A stretch of DNA of 64,000 bases, from positions 141,515-205,514 of the forward strand of contig CAVYBR010000007.1 of assembly GCA_963766765.1 (NCBI GenBank), written 5' to 3'. Positions within the stretch are counted from its first letter, which is position 1. Each line of letters opens with the position of its first letter. The translations under genes were made by a program, and so were the position numbers. Below the pieces are notes generated by a model. The model ran no database searches. It was not told the DNA's origin and was given only the letters and a program-made list of their open reading frames with translations. Below are positions 26,568 to 34,371 of the stretch, in pieces. The stretch is from JACCQS01 sp963766765. GTDB lineage: Bacteria > Actinomycetota > Actinomycetes > Mycobacteriales > Geodermatophilaceae.

Positions 26568-26806
26568 CGCAGTTCGGAAGCGGCCGCGCCGGCGTCGATC
26601 TCCTGCTGCCGGGCGAACGCAGCAGCGACCGCAAGTGCGGCGACGGCAAGGGCCACGAGCAGCAGACCGGCGACGGCGGCCGGCCAGATTCGCCGACAGA
26701 CTCGCCATGACCGCGCCGAACCGTGCACGAAGGCGACGCAGAGCTGCCGGCGGCGCAGCGCGGCTGCGTCCAGGAGCACCCGCTCCGGATCGAGGGTGGG
26801 CGACAC
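26568..26806 (-). CDS. Candidate small membrane protein in the esx operon, 3' end unresolved
   Basis: Thirteen bases after the stop of the WXG100 gene, on the same strand, a GTG-started frame encodes a soluble stretch (SPTLDPERVLLDAAALRRRQ), a basic region with two tryptophans, and one strong transmembrane helix (AAVAGLLLVALAVAALAVAA) followed by FARQQEIDAG. This looks like real protein sequence, and the spacing suggests the third gene of the operon. The frame does not stop, however: it runs antisense through cbs to 25064, which is implausible as protein. A different frame stops at the TAG complementary to 26565-26567, so an indel may hide the true end. The end given is provisional. I do not recognise a family. 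Confidence 0.4.
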
Positions 26807-26819
26807 GACGTCGGGTCGC

Positions 26820-27110
26820 TCAGTCGAACAAGCCGTGCAGGTGATGGGTCAGCCGGGCGTAGGCGTCAGCTGATTCATGCGTACTGGCAATCAATCGCGA
26901 GAAGGCCGATTGAACTGCCGTGTGCAGGCGCTCGTACTCCGCCGCTGCTTGGGTGAAGCCAGCCTGGCCGGCACCCTCCCACTTTCCCAGTGTGTTTCGG
27001 GCCGCTGAGTCGATCGAGTCCATGATCGTCTGGAAGCGGTTGTGGAAGTTCTGCTGGGTGTCAGCCAGTGTCTTGAGCCGCCCGACATGGCCGTAGACGT
27101 CGTAGCTCAT
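26820..27110 (-). CDS. WXG100 family type VII secretion protein (EsxA-like)
   Basis: Small helical-hairpin protein expected to be exported by the neighbouring EccC system. 96 residues from ATG 27110, with the hallmark turn as LGKWEGAGQAGF (Trp44, Gly46) between two amphipathic helices. The usual C-terminal YxxxD/E export motif is not seen; the C-terminus has AYARLTHHLHGLFD instead. The ATG overlaps the stop of the partner gene by four bases (ATGA), indicating coupled synthesis of a heterodimer. A longer frame extends upstream but overlaps the partner gene and lacks sense. Confidence 0.88.
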   Translation of the reverse strand: MSYDVYGHVGRLKTLADTQQNFHNRFQTIMDSIDSAARNTLGKWEGAGQAGFTQAAAEYERLHTAVQSAFSRLIASTHESADAYARLTHHLHGLFD

Positions 27111-27448
27111 GCCGACATCCGAGCTGCGATGCCGGTCACTGCGGAGCCGACGGCGGAGAATTCCTGTGCACTGCTCAGGTCCGTGGCATCGACCTGTGCC
27201 TGCGCCTCGGACAGGTGCATCCCGTTTGTCCGGCAGAATTCGACCAGCGCGTGGAAGCGATCGAACAACTCGCTCTTGACCCGCGCAAAGGCCTGCAATG
27301 CGCCGCCTCGAATCGCCTGCTGATCGGATTCGAGCTCGCTGATCAGCGCCTGCAGGTTCTGGAACAACCTCGCGGCGCTGCCATCCAATTCGGTGCTGCC
27401 CCGACCCAGTGCGTCCGCCTGGGCAAGTCCAACGAAGTCCTCGCTCAT
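27107..27448 (-). CDS. WXG100-like type VII secretion partner protein (EsxB-like)
   Basis: 113 residues, mostly helical, with a WXG100-type helix-turn-helix in which the tryptophan is replaced: the turn reads AIRGGALQAFARV near residue 46, keeping the glycine. It is the likely partner of the WXG100 protein encoded immediately downstream (ATGA overlap). No YxxxD/E motif is evident; a C-terminal tail of about 30 residues follows the hairpin. ATG 27448 is preceded by GGAGAGGACGG, a good ribosome binding site. Its promoter lies in the 219-base divergent region that holds two DnaA-box sequences. Confidence 0.8.
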   Translation of the reverse strand: MSEDFVGLAQADALGRGSTELDGSAARLFQNLQALISELESDQQAIRGGALQAFARVKSELFDRFHALVEFCRTNGMHLSEAQAQVDATDLSSAQEFSAVGSAVTGIAARMSA

Positions 27449-27667
27449 GTCCGTCCTCTCCGTTCTGCACCCGCTCCAGCCCGCGATCATGTGCCGGTGT
27501 GCCGGGTCTCGATGAGCGACGAGGCTAGGTGCGGCCGGGGTTTGCCGCTGGGTCTCCAGCCGGACCTGTGGACAACTGTGCGCGAGCACAGCGCAACCGG
27601 CGCCGGAGCTGTCGGGCTGTGGACAACTGGGGCAGGCGAACCCGGCTGCTGCCTAGGGTCCTCGGAC
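27449..27667. promoter_or_regulatory. Divergent promoter region of the type VII secretion locus with two DnaA-box sequences
   Basis: 219 bases between the esx operon (minus) and the EspC-like/eccC genes (plus). The 9-mer TGTGGACAA occurs twice in the same orientation, at 27567-27575 and 27618-27626; its complement TTGTCCACA is the consensus DnaA box of high-GC actinobacteria. Each lies in a 13-base direct repeat CTGTGGACAACTG (27566-27578 and 27617-27629), 51 bases apart. No clear -35/-10 pair could be fixed. Confidence 0.6.
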
Positions 27668-27979
27668 ATGGGTGAGCGAACCGAGGTCGGCGTCTCGACC
27701 GGAGAGGCAAGCCGGGCGGCCGTCAGTGCGGTGACGATTGCCGATCAGTACGAGGTGATCGATCTGAGCTTCCGGGCTGTTATCGCCGACGTCGCTGACG
27801 CCGTTGTCGAACCAGTTGTGGCCGAGGGTGTCTCGGCGTTCTGCGATACGCACGTGGATGAACTCGTCAGGCTGCGCGCACACATGCTGGGAATCAGCCA
27901 AGGAGCCGACGAGGCGAGTCGTGCCGCGGCAGAGACCGACCGTGGCAACGCCGAACGATTCGCGGATCGGGCGGTCTGA
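27668..27979 (+). CDS. EspC-like small protein of the type VII secretion locus
   Basis: 103-residue helical protein directly upstream of eccC. The pattern (central amphipathic helix, LVRLRAHMLGISQGADEASRAAAETDRGNAERF at the end) resembles the 'type VII secretion target'/EspC group, whose members end in a similar alanine-rich helix with a YxxxD signal. Here the tyrosine position is occupied by Ala/Ser, so the canonical signal is missing. Start ATG 27668; the open frame extends upstream but would cross the promoter region. It is 53 bases from eccC and probably co-transcribed. The family assignment is by general resemblance only. Confidence 0.6.
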   Translation: MGERTEVGVSTGEASRAAVSAVTIADQYEVIDLSFRAVIADVADAVVEPVVAEGVSAFCDTHVDELVRLRAHMLGISQGADEASRAAAETDRGNAERFADRAV

Positions 27980-28032
27980 TCGGTGGTCGCACCACTGGAT
28001 GGTCAACCCGGCCGGCTGCACAGCACAGTCAC

Positions 28033-31000
28033 ATGACCACTGTCCTGGTTCGCCGTCCCGCCCCACTCGACCTCGCGCAAGCGGAAAGCGACGAGGGTCC
28101 CCTCGTGCTTGCCGCCCCACCGCAGAACGCGGAGCAGCCGGCGAGTTCCACCAACGTCGCGGCCATCGTGATGCCGCTGGTCTCAGGGTCGGGATCGCTG
28201 TTGATTACGCTCACCAACCGCGACCGCCCGCTGTTCGCCGCTGCTGGCCTGCTCTTCATGATCGTCTCCGTGGGACTGGGGATCCTGCTCTTCGTCGGTA
28301 CCCGGTCCAGCGCGCGCCGCCGGCAACGTGACAACCGTGAGCGCTATCTCGACTATCTCGAAGGCATGCGACGGAGGGCACGCGCGGCCACCGCGCAGCA
28401 ACGAGCCCGCGCGGCACGCCGTCATCCGGATCCGGCAGCGCTGATCGACCTCGTCCGGCTGCCGGCCCGCCGCTGGGAGCGCCGGCGCTGCGACGCAGAT
28501 TTCCTCCGGATCCGGATCGGTACGGGGGCGACGCCCTTGGCGCGGGGACTGAGCGTGGCGGCGGACCGGGCCAACCCGCTCACGAGTCATGATCCGGTCT
28601 GTTTGGCGGCCGCGGAGAGCCTGGTCGAGCGGTATGCCGAGCTCGCCGAACAACCGCTCACGGTGCCGTTGGCTGAGATCGGTTGCCTCAGCATCGTCGG
28701 GGACCGGGAATGGGGGAGGTCGGTGGCTCGCGGCGTGATCGCGCAGCTGGTCGCGCTGCATCCACCCGACGACGTGCGGATAGCGGTCGTACGGGCCCTG
28801 CCGTTGGCCGATCAATGGGATTGGGTGAAGTGGCTTCCGCACAGTCTTGATGAGCCGCTGGTCCAGGCATCCGTCGACGAGATCCTCGCCCGGATCGATG
28901 ACCTCGACGCACGTCAGGCGGATGCGGATCGTCGTCGGGGTCCGGTTGGGGCCGGTGTTGTTCGCTTCGTCGTCATCGTGGATGGTGAATTCCAGTACGG
29001 GCCACCATATCTGGACACTTCCAGTGGCTCACTGCTAGATCTCGGCATCCATGTGATCCATCTCGTGGCGCATCGGCGTGAGGAGCCCGACCACGTCGAT
29101 CTCAGGATCACCTTGTCCGGAGGTGCCACTGCCCTTCTGGAAGGGCCGGGCTCGAACCGTGGGGGAGAGCTCGTGCGCGCGGTCGACTGTGTCGAGGCAT
29201 CGTCGGTGTCAGCGTTGGCCAGATCGATCGCTCCACTGCGTCTGGTCGAGGACGACGCCGGGCAGCCCCCGGGGACACCGGGCAGTCTGCGGGACATCCT
29301 CGGCATCGACGATGTTGCCCAACTCGATCCGCGGCAGCAGTGGCTGGCGAAGTCCCCTCGCGATTTCCTCCGGGTCCCGCTCGGCTTCGGCGCAGCCGGG
29401 CAGCCCGTCTACTTGGACTTGAAGGAGAGCGCGCGGGGCGGAATGGGTCCGCACGGTCTGGTCGTGGGTGCCACGGGCTCAGGCAAGAGTGAGCTGCTCC
29501 GCACGATGGTGACCTCGCTGGCCGCGGCTCATCCGCCTGAGCGCCTCGCGCTGCTCCTTGTGGATTTCAAGGGCGGCGCAACCTTTGCCGGGTTCGCCGA
29601 CCTGCCGCACCTGGCCGGAACGGTCACCAACCTGGCCGCCGACCCTGGTCTCGTGCAGCGATTCCGGGATGCGCTGTACGGCGAGCTGACCCGCCGGCAG
29701 CGCGTTCTGGCCGAGGCAGGAAACCTGCCCAACGTGCACGCCTACGCCGATCTCGTCGATCGGTCTCCCGAACCGGACAGCTTCGAACCCATGCCTCACC
29801 TGCTGGTGATCATCGACGAGTTCGCGGAACTCTTGACCGCGCGACCAGACTTCGCCGAACTGTTCCTCGCCGTCGGACGGATCGGTCGCTCGATCGGCAT
29901 CCACCTGCTCCTGGCCACCCAGCGGCTGGACGCCGGGAGGATCCGCGGGCTGGAATCACACCTGTCCTACCGCATCAGCCTGCGTACGTTCAGTGAGTCC
30001 GAGAGCCGCGAGGTGCTCGGCGTGCCGGACGCTTATCACCTTCCACCCGAGCCCGGAGTGGGTTATCTCAAGGTGGACACCACGGTCTACGACCGATTCA
30101 AAGCCGCACTGATCTCGGCGCCCTACCGGGACCCGGCGAGCGAGTGCCCAGCGCCGGCGCGCGTCGTCGAGTTCTCCACGAAACCGCTCGCGGCCCCCCA
30201 CCCTCGTGCCTGTTCCGATCCCGTCGCACCGGCTGAGCCGAGCACCGTCGCCGGATCGGAGTCAGTCGGGTCGCAGGCCCCGACCGCGACGATCCTCGAT
30301 GTGGCGGTGCAACGGCTGGGCGACGTCGATGCGCAGCGCGTGCGCCAGGTGTGGATCGATCCGCTGCCGCAGGTTCTCAGCCTGGATGAGGTGCCGACTG
30401 GCGCGGCCCGTGCGACAGACGCCGTGGCAGGGTCGGACTCCGGAGCTGTCGTGGCGGTGCTGGGCCTCCGCGATATCCCTGAGCAGCAACTGCAGAGCGC
30501 GCTCACCTGGGACTTCGCCGGCCCGCACGGCAACGTCTTGATCATCGGCACCGCCTTGTCCGGGAAGAGTGTCTTGCTGCGGACCATGGTCTGCTCGCTG
30601 GCCCTGCGCTACCCCCCGGGTGACGTGGCCTTGTATTGCCTGGACTACGGCGGCGGCTCGCTCACGGCACTCGAGGGACTGCCGCAGGTCGCCGGAGTGG
30701 CCACCCGGGCGGATCCGGATCGGGTACGGCGAACCGTGGCTGACGTCCTTGCGATGCTCGATGCGCGGGAAGCGCTGATGACCCAGCACGGCTGGGACAG
30801 CGCGGATGGATTGCGTCGCGCCCGGCGACGCGGAGCACTGCCGAGCTCGGTGCTGGGTGACGTGTTCCTGGTGATCGACGGGTGGGCGGCGCTCCGGGAA
30901 GCTGAGTCCGACCTCGAGGACCAGGTCATGACCATCGCCAACCGGGGCCCGTCCCTCGGAGTGCACACCGTGCTCTCCGCCTCGGCCGGATCACAGATCC

Positions 31001-32028
31001 GCATGCGGTTGGCCGCCGCGTTTCCGGGCCGCATCGAACTGCGACTCAGCGATGCGTTCGACTCGACCATCGACCGGCAGCTGGCGGAGTCGGTCCCCGA
31101 CGGTGTGCCCGGCAGGGGTCTCGTCCCCGGCGGTCATCTCGTCCAGATCGCCCTACCACGAATCGATGGTGGGCGTGGCCTCGCCGACCTCGCGGACGGC
31201 GTCCGCCATCTGATCGACGAGGTACACCGGCGCTGGCCCGGTCCCAGTGTGAGCTCGGTTCGGGTGCTGCCGACCAGCATTTCGCTGCCCGACCTTGTCA
31301 GTCGCCCTGCCGGTTCGTCGCTCGATACCGGCCGGGGCGTGATTGTCGGATTGTCCGAGCGTGACCTGGCACCGGCGGTGGTGGACCTGTTCGCGGCGGA
31401 TCCACATCTGCAGGTCTACGGCGAGTCACAGTCCGGGAAGTCGACGTTGCTGAGGACGTTGCTGCATCAGCTGATCAGCAGCCGAACACCGGCGGACCTC
31501 GCGATCCTGCTGGTCGACTACCGCCGCGCACACCTCGACCTTGTTCCGCCCGACTACCTGCTCCGCTATTGCACCAGCGCGGTCGCGACTCGGCAGGCGG
31601 TTGCCGAGGTCTGCACCGGCCTCGCTCGGCGCGTTCCCGGTCCCGAGGTGACCAGCGAAGAGTTGCGGGCCCGGAGTTGGTGGAATGGACCCGAGATCGT
31701 GGTCGTCGTGGACGACTATGACCAGGTCAGCGCAGCCGCCGGCAACCCGCTGGTTGCGCTTACCGACTTCATCCCGCAGGGCCATGATCTGGGACTGCAC
31801 GTCGTTACGGCCCGCCGCACCGGTGGCGCCTGCCGGGCGATGTTCGAGCCGGTCACTCAGTCGCTCAGCGAACTGGGTGGTCCTGGCTTTCTCCTCTCCG
31901 GGGACCGCACCGAAGGGCGGCTCGTCAACGGGGTCGCCTCCCTCCGACTGCCGCCGGGCAGGGCGCTCCTAGCGCGCCGAGGCGGGCCCGCTGAGCAGGT
32001 ACAGATCGCCTGGACCGACCCGGCCTAG
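28033..32028 (+). CDS. eccC: Type VII secretion system ATPase EccC (FtsK/SpoIIIE type, three NTPase domains)
   Basis: Membrane-anchored motor of an ESX-type secretion system. Two N-terminal transmembrane helices (about 43-60 and 68-90) are followed by a basic cytoplasmic stem. Three tandem ATPase domains follow: Walker A GATGSGKSELLR near residue 479, GTALSGKSVLLR near 839 and GESQSGKSTLLR near 1130. The matching Walker B segments are LLVIIDEFAEL, FLVIDGW and IVVVVDDYDQV. 1331 residues corresponds to a fused EccCa-EccCb as in ESX-3 or ESX-5, not the split ESX-1 form. The third domain would bind the Esx substrate tail. ATG 28033 lacks a strong Shine-Dalgarno. It converges on the MinD-like gene with no gap. 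Confidence 0.95.
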   Translation: MTTVLVRRPAPLDLAQAESDEGPLVLAAPPQNAEQPASSTNVAAIVMPLVSGSGSLLITLTNRDRPLFAAAGLLFMIVSVGLGILLFVGTRSSARRRQRDNRERYLDYLEGMRRRARAATAQQRARAARRHPDPAALIDLVRLPARRWERRRCDADFLRIRIGTGATPLARGLSVAADRANPLTSHDPVCLAAAESLVERYAELAEQPLTVPLAEIGCLSIVGDREWGRSVARGVIAQLVALHPPDDVRIAVVRALPLADQWDWVKWLPHSLDEPLVQASVDEILARIDDLDARQADADRRRGPVGAGVVRFVVIVDGEFQYGPPYLDTSSGSLLDLGIHVIHLVAHRREEPDHVDLRITLSGGATALLEGPGSNRGGELVRAVDCVEASSVSALARSIAPLRLVEDDAGQPPGTPGSLRDILGIDDVAQLDPRQQWLAKSPRDFLRVPLGFGAAGQPVYLDLKESARGGMGPHGLVVGATGSGKSELLRTMVTSLAAAHPPERLALLLVDFKGGATFAGFADLPHLAGTVTNLAADPGLVQRFRDALYGELTRRQRVLAEAGNLPNVHAYADLVDRSPEPDSFEPMPHLLVIIDEFAELLTARPDFAELFLAVGRIGRSIGIHLLLATQRLDAGRIRGLESHLSYRISLRTFSESESREVLGVPDAYHLPPEPGVGYLKVDTTVYDRFKAALISAPYRDPASECPAPARVVEFSTKPLAAPHPRACSDPVAPAEPSTVAGSESVGSQAPTATILDVAVQRLGDVDAQRVRQVWIDPLPQVLSLDEVPTGAARATDAVAGSDSGAVVAVLGLRDIPEQQLQSALTWDFAGPHGNVLIIGTALSGKSVLLRTMVCSLALRYPPGDVALYCLDYGGGSLTALEGLPQVAGVATRADPDRVRRTVADVLAMLDAREALMTQHGWDSADGLRRARRRGALPSSVLGDVFLVIDGWAALREAESDLEDQVMTIANRGPSLGVHTVLSASAGSQIRMRLAAAFPGRIELRLSDAFDSTIDRQLAESVPDGVPGRGLVPGGHLVQIALPRIDGGRGLADLADGVRHLIDEVHRRWPGPSVSSVRVLPTSISLPDLVSRPAGSSLDTGRGVIVGLSERDLAPAVVDLFAADPHLQVYGESQSGKSTLLRTLLHQLISSRTPADLAILLVDYRRAHLDLVPPDYLLRYCTSAVATRQAVAEVCTGLARRVPGPEVTSEELRARSWWNGPEIVVVVDDYDQVSAAAGNPLVALTDFIPQGHDLGLHVVTARRTGGACRAMFEPVTQSLSELGGPGFLLSGDRTEGRLVNGVASLRLPPGRALLARRGGPAEQVQIAWTDPA

Positions 32029-32901
32029 CTAGCGGCTGCCCATGATGTCTGCTGCCAGCACCAGCAGGGCAGTCAAGGCGGTGCCGGACAGCGACTTCAG
32101 GTCGATCGTCTGGCCCCGGGCGAGCTCGCGATCGTGCGGTAGCACGTGTGCTCTGTCCTCGGCTGCACGCACCTTCTGCAGCGGATCGATGCCACGAGAA
32201 GCCGTCCGGCCGCGACTCTGCACGGGCACGAGCACGAGTCGGGGGGGCGGCGCACCTGCCCACTCTTGGCCGACCCATCGCGCGAGGAGCCGGCTCGTTG
32301 CGTGCACCGCATCCGGGGTGGTCGCGCAGACCAGCACCACGGTGTCAACGAGGTCTGCGAGACAGGTGAGGTCTGCAATGTGACTTGCTGCTCCGGCGTC
32401 CATCACGACGCAGGCGTGCCCAGTAGCCGCGACCTCGACCAAGGGGGCAACGGCGGTGCCTACGAACGCGGTGCCCGGCTCTGGTCCGGCCAGCACGCGA
32501 ACACCATTCGGCGTCACCGGCGTCGGCGGGATCCGGCCCTGCCGGCGCAGCCCGGCGAGCACGGTCGTGACGCTTGGTGCGTGCGGCATTGCAAGCCGGG
32601 CTGCCGCATCCGAGCCGTCGCCGTGCGCGCCGAACAGGAGAGTCTGGTCATCCCTGGCGGCGGCCACGACGCTGGCCAACAGAACCGCGACGGTGGTTGT
32701 CCCCACACCTCCCGTCGCGCCCAGTACTGCAATCCGACGTGGGCGGCTCTGACGGGACCGCAACGCGGCGGCCAATGTCTGATGCTCGTGCGCGACCGAT
32801 GCCGCCGCCTGCGTCGTCAGGCCCTGGCCGACCGCGTGCCATAAGCGGCGCCAATCCATCGCCGGTACTGGCTGTTTCGCGTCGGCCGATCGGTCGAGCA
32901 C
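32029..32901 (-). CDS. MinD/CpaE-like P-loop protein of the type VII secretion locus (degenerate Walker A)
   Basis: Protein of the MinD/ParA/CpaE class, comparable in position and fold to EspI-like ATPases of ESX loci. After about 55 residues of leader, the deviant Walker A reads GATGGVGTTT (61-70): both lysines of the usual KGGxGK(T/S) are replaced, so ATP hydrolysis is doubtful. CVVMDAGAASHIADL gives the Walker B-like strand, and LVDTVVLVCATTPDAV the switch region. A C-terminal part of about 70 residues includes LPHDRELARGQ, as in CpaE/TadZ relatives. GTG 32901 lies three bases after the eccD stop, so it is co-transcribed with eccD; its stop abuts that of eccC. Confidence 0.8.
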   Translation of the reverse strand: MLDRSADAKQPVPAMDWRRLWHAVGQGLTTQAAASVAHEHQTLAAALRSRQSRPRRIAVLGATGGVGTTTVAVLLASVVAAARDDQTLLFGAHGDGSDAAARLAMPHAPSVTTVLAGLRRQGRIPPTPVTPNGVRVLAGPEPGTAFVGTAVAPLVEVAATGHACVVMDAGAASHIADLTCLADLVDTVVLVCATTPDAVHATSRLLARWVGQEWAGAPPPRLVLVPVQSRGRTASRGIDPLQKVRAAEDRAHVLPHDRELARGQTIDLKSLSGTALTALLVLAADIMGSR

Positions 32902-32904
32902 TGC

Positions 32905-34257
32905 TCAGCTCACCAACTCGCGGACCCAGTCCAGTACGCCGAGGTTTGCGGCCAACAATGGGATCAGCGTCGCGATCGCCAGCGACTCGGTGACATCGAG
33001 CAATCGTCGGCTGCGGGCGCTGGCCACATCGTTGTGCGCGGACAAGCCACCGCGAACCATCAGCGCCGAGCTGGCGGCGACGAGCAGCATGGCGGCGAGC
33101 GTTGTCGGGCGGGGCTGGTGGGCAAGCAGATCCGCGGTCAGCTGCACCAGCAGCGCGCAAGCGCCGGTCGCAACGAGGGTCAACACATGCCGAGTCTGGG
33201 TGAACGCGCGGGCGCGGAGCAGCAGGCAACCGCCGATCATGACCGCGAGGGCGAGTTGCGCGGACGAACCGGCCAGACCCAGCCGCACGGCTCCAGTCGC
33301 GGTGAGCCCAGCAGTGGCGACGAGTGCCCCGTTGAGTAGCGACCGGGACCTGGCAAATGTGGCAGTGACCGCGCTCTGGTCGACGCTGCCCCGGGTCCGT
33401 ACCAGGTAGTCCAGCCCGGCCAAGCCGCCGGCGGCCAGCGACGCCCGCGGCAGGACGCCGAGACTGAGGACCCCCACGACGGTGCCCAACGCGACTGCCT
33501 GGTCGGCGGATCTGCCGGCTAGTTCCATGGCCGTCCAGCCGCCGGAGGCGATCACGCAGACAGCGGCCGCTGCCACCCAGGCAGCCAGCTGCGGCTCAGC
33601 CCAAGCGACCAGGATCGCAGCGGCCAGGACTGCCGCCGCGCAGACGCCGGCTCGACTCGCCGGGGTCAGTTCGGTCGACGCGAGCGTGACCGGGGCGGCG
33701 AAGCCAAGCGCACCGGTCCAGGCTAAGCCTGCCGCCAACAATCCGTGGGCCGCGACGACAAGGTCGTGTCGGATGATGCGAACCGCGGCTGCCAGGAGCA
33801 CACCAGCCATGCCGGCTGCGCAGGGTAGACCGTTGCCGGGCAACCCGGTCCAGACACTCGGGCGGGCCAGCAAGACAGCGGAAAGAACCCCGAGGACCAG
33901 CGCCGCGACCGTGGTGGTGTCCCGGCGGCTCCAGGCGCCGATGGTCCGGTCGACAGCGTCTTCGGTCGCGTCCCGGACATCCTCGACGGTGGTGGGCAGC
34001 GCACTTTGCGATCGCGCGCACAACTCCAGCACCGTCCCGTCGTGAACTCGGGCGGATTCCAATGTGCTGGTCAGGGCCAGGGCGCAACCCCCCACCGGAC
34101 GTAGCGTCCAGGCCAACGGCGCGCTGCGGTCAGCATGGTCGGTGCACACGTCCAGCAACTGGCCGAGCAGATCGCTGATCGGGACCGAACCGGGTAGCGA
34201 GAGATCCACCCGCCGGTCCGGGCTGACGACAGTCACCCGACTGCTTCCGTTGGCCAC
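32905..34257 (-). CDS. eccD: Type VII secretion integral membrane protein EccD
   Basis: Membrane channel component of ESX systems. Residues 1-90 form a ubiquitin-like cytoplasmic domain (SSRVTVVSPDRRVDLSLPG and GTVLELCARS are its typical first and last strands). About eleven hydrophobic helices follow, separated by short loops, with TRGSVDQSAVTATFARSRSLLNGAL in the middle loop. 450 residues is slightly short but within range for EccD. The start is GTG 34257, behind an AAGGGTGG site; the open frame extends far upstream across metB and is rejected. It is followed after three bases by the MinD-like gene and diverges from metB. Confidence 0.9.
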   Translation of the reverse strand: MANGSSRVTVVSPDRRVDLSLPGSVPISDLLGQLLDVCTDHADRSAPLAWTLRPVGGCALALTSTLESARVHDGTVLELCARSQSALPTTVEDVRDATEDAVDRTIGAWSRRDTTTVAALVLGVLSAVLLARPSVWTGLPGNGLPCAAGMAGVLLAAAVRIIRHDLVVAAHGLLAAGLAWTGALGFAAPVTLASTELTPASRAGVCAAAVLAAAILVAWAEPQLAAWVAAAAVCVIASGGWTAMELAGRSADQAVALGTVVGVLSLGVLPRASLAAGGLAGLDYLVRTRGSVDQSAVTATFARSRSLLNGALVATAGLTATGAVRLGLAGSSAQLALAVMIGGCLLLRARAFTQTRHVLTLVATGACALLVQLTADLLAHQPRPTTLAAMLLVAASSALMVRGGLSAHNDVASARSRRLLDVTESLAIATLIPLLAANLGVLDWVRELVS

Positions 34258-34371
34258 GCCCCACCCTTCGCCGTCTGCTGCGAAACTCAGGCTAGGCAGT
34301 GGCGTCCCTCGTCCGCTGGCGTTGTCCACCGGCTCGCGCCGGATCAGCCGGGCATCACTAGCCTCGGCACC

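Noticed and set aside
27449..27667. Possible replication origin because of two DnaA boxes
   Set aside because: Only two boxes, no AT-rich unwinding element, and no dnaA, dnaN or parAB genes nearby.
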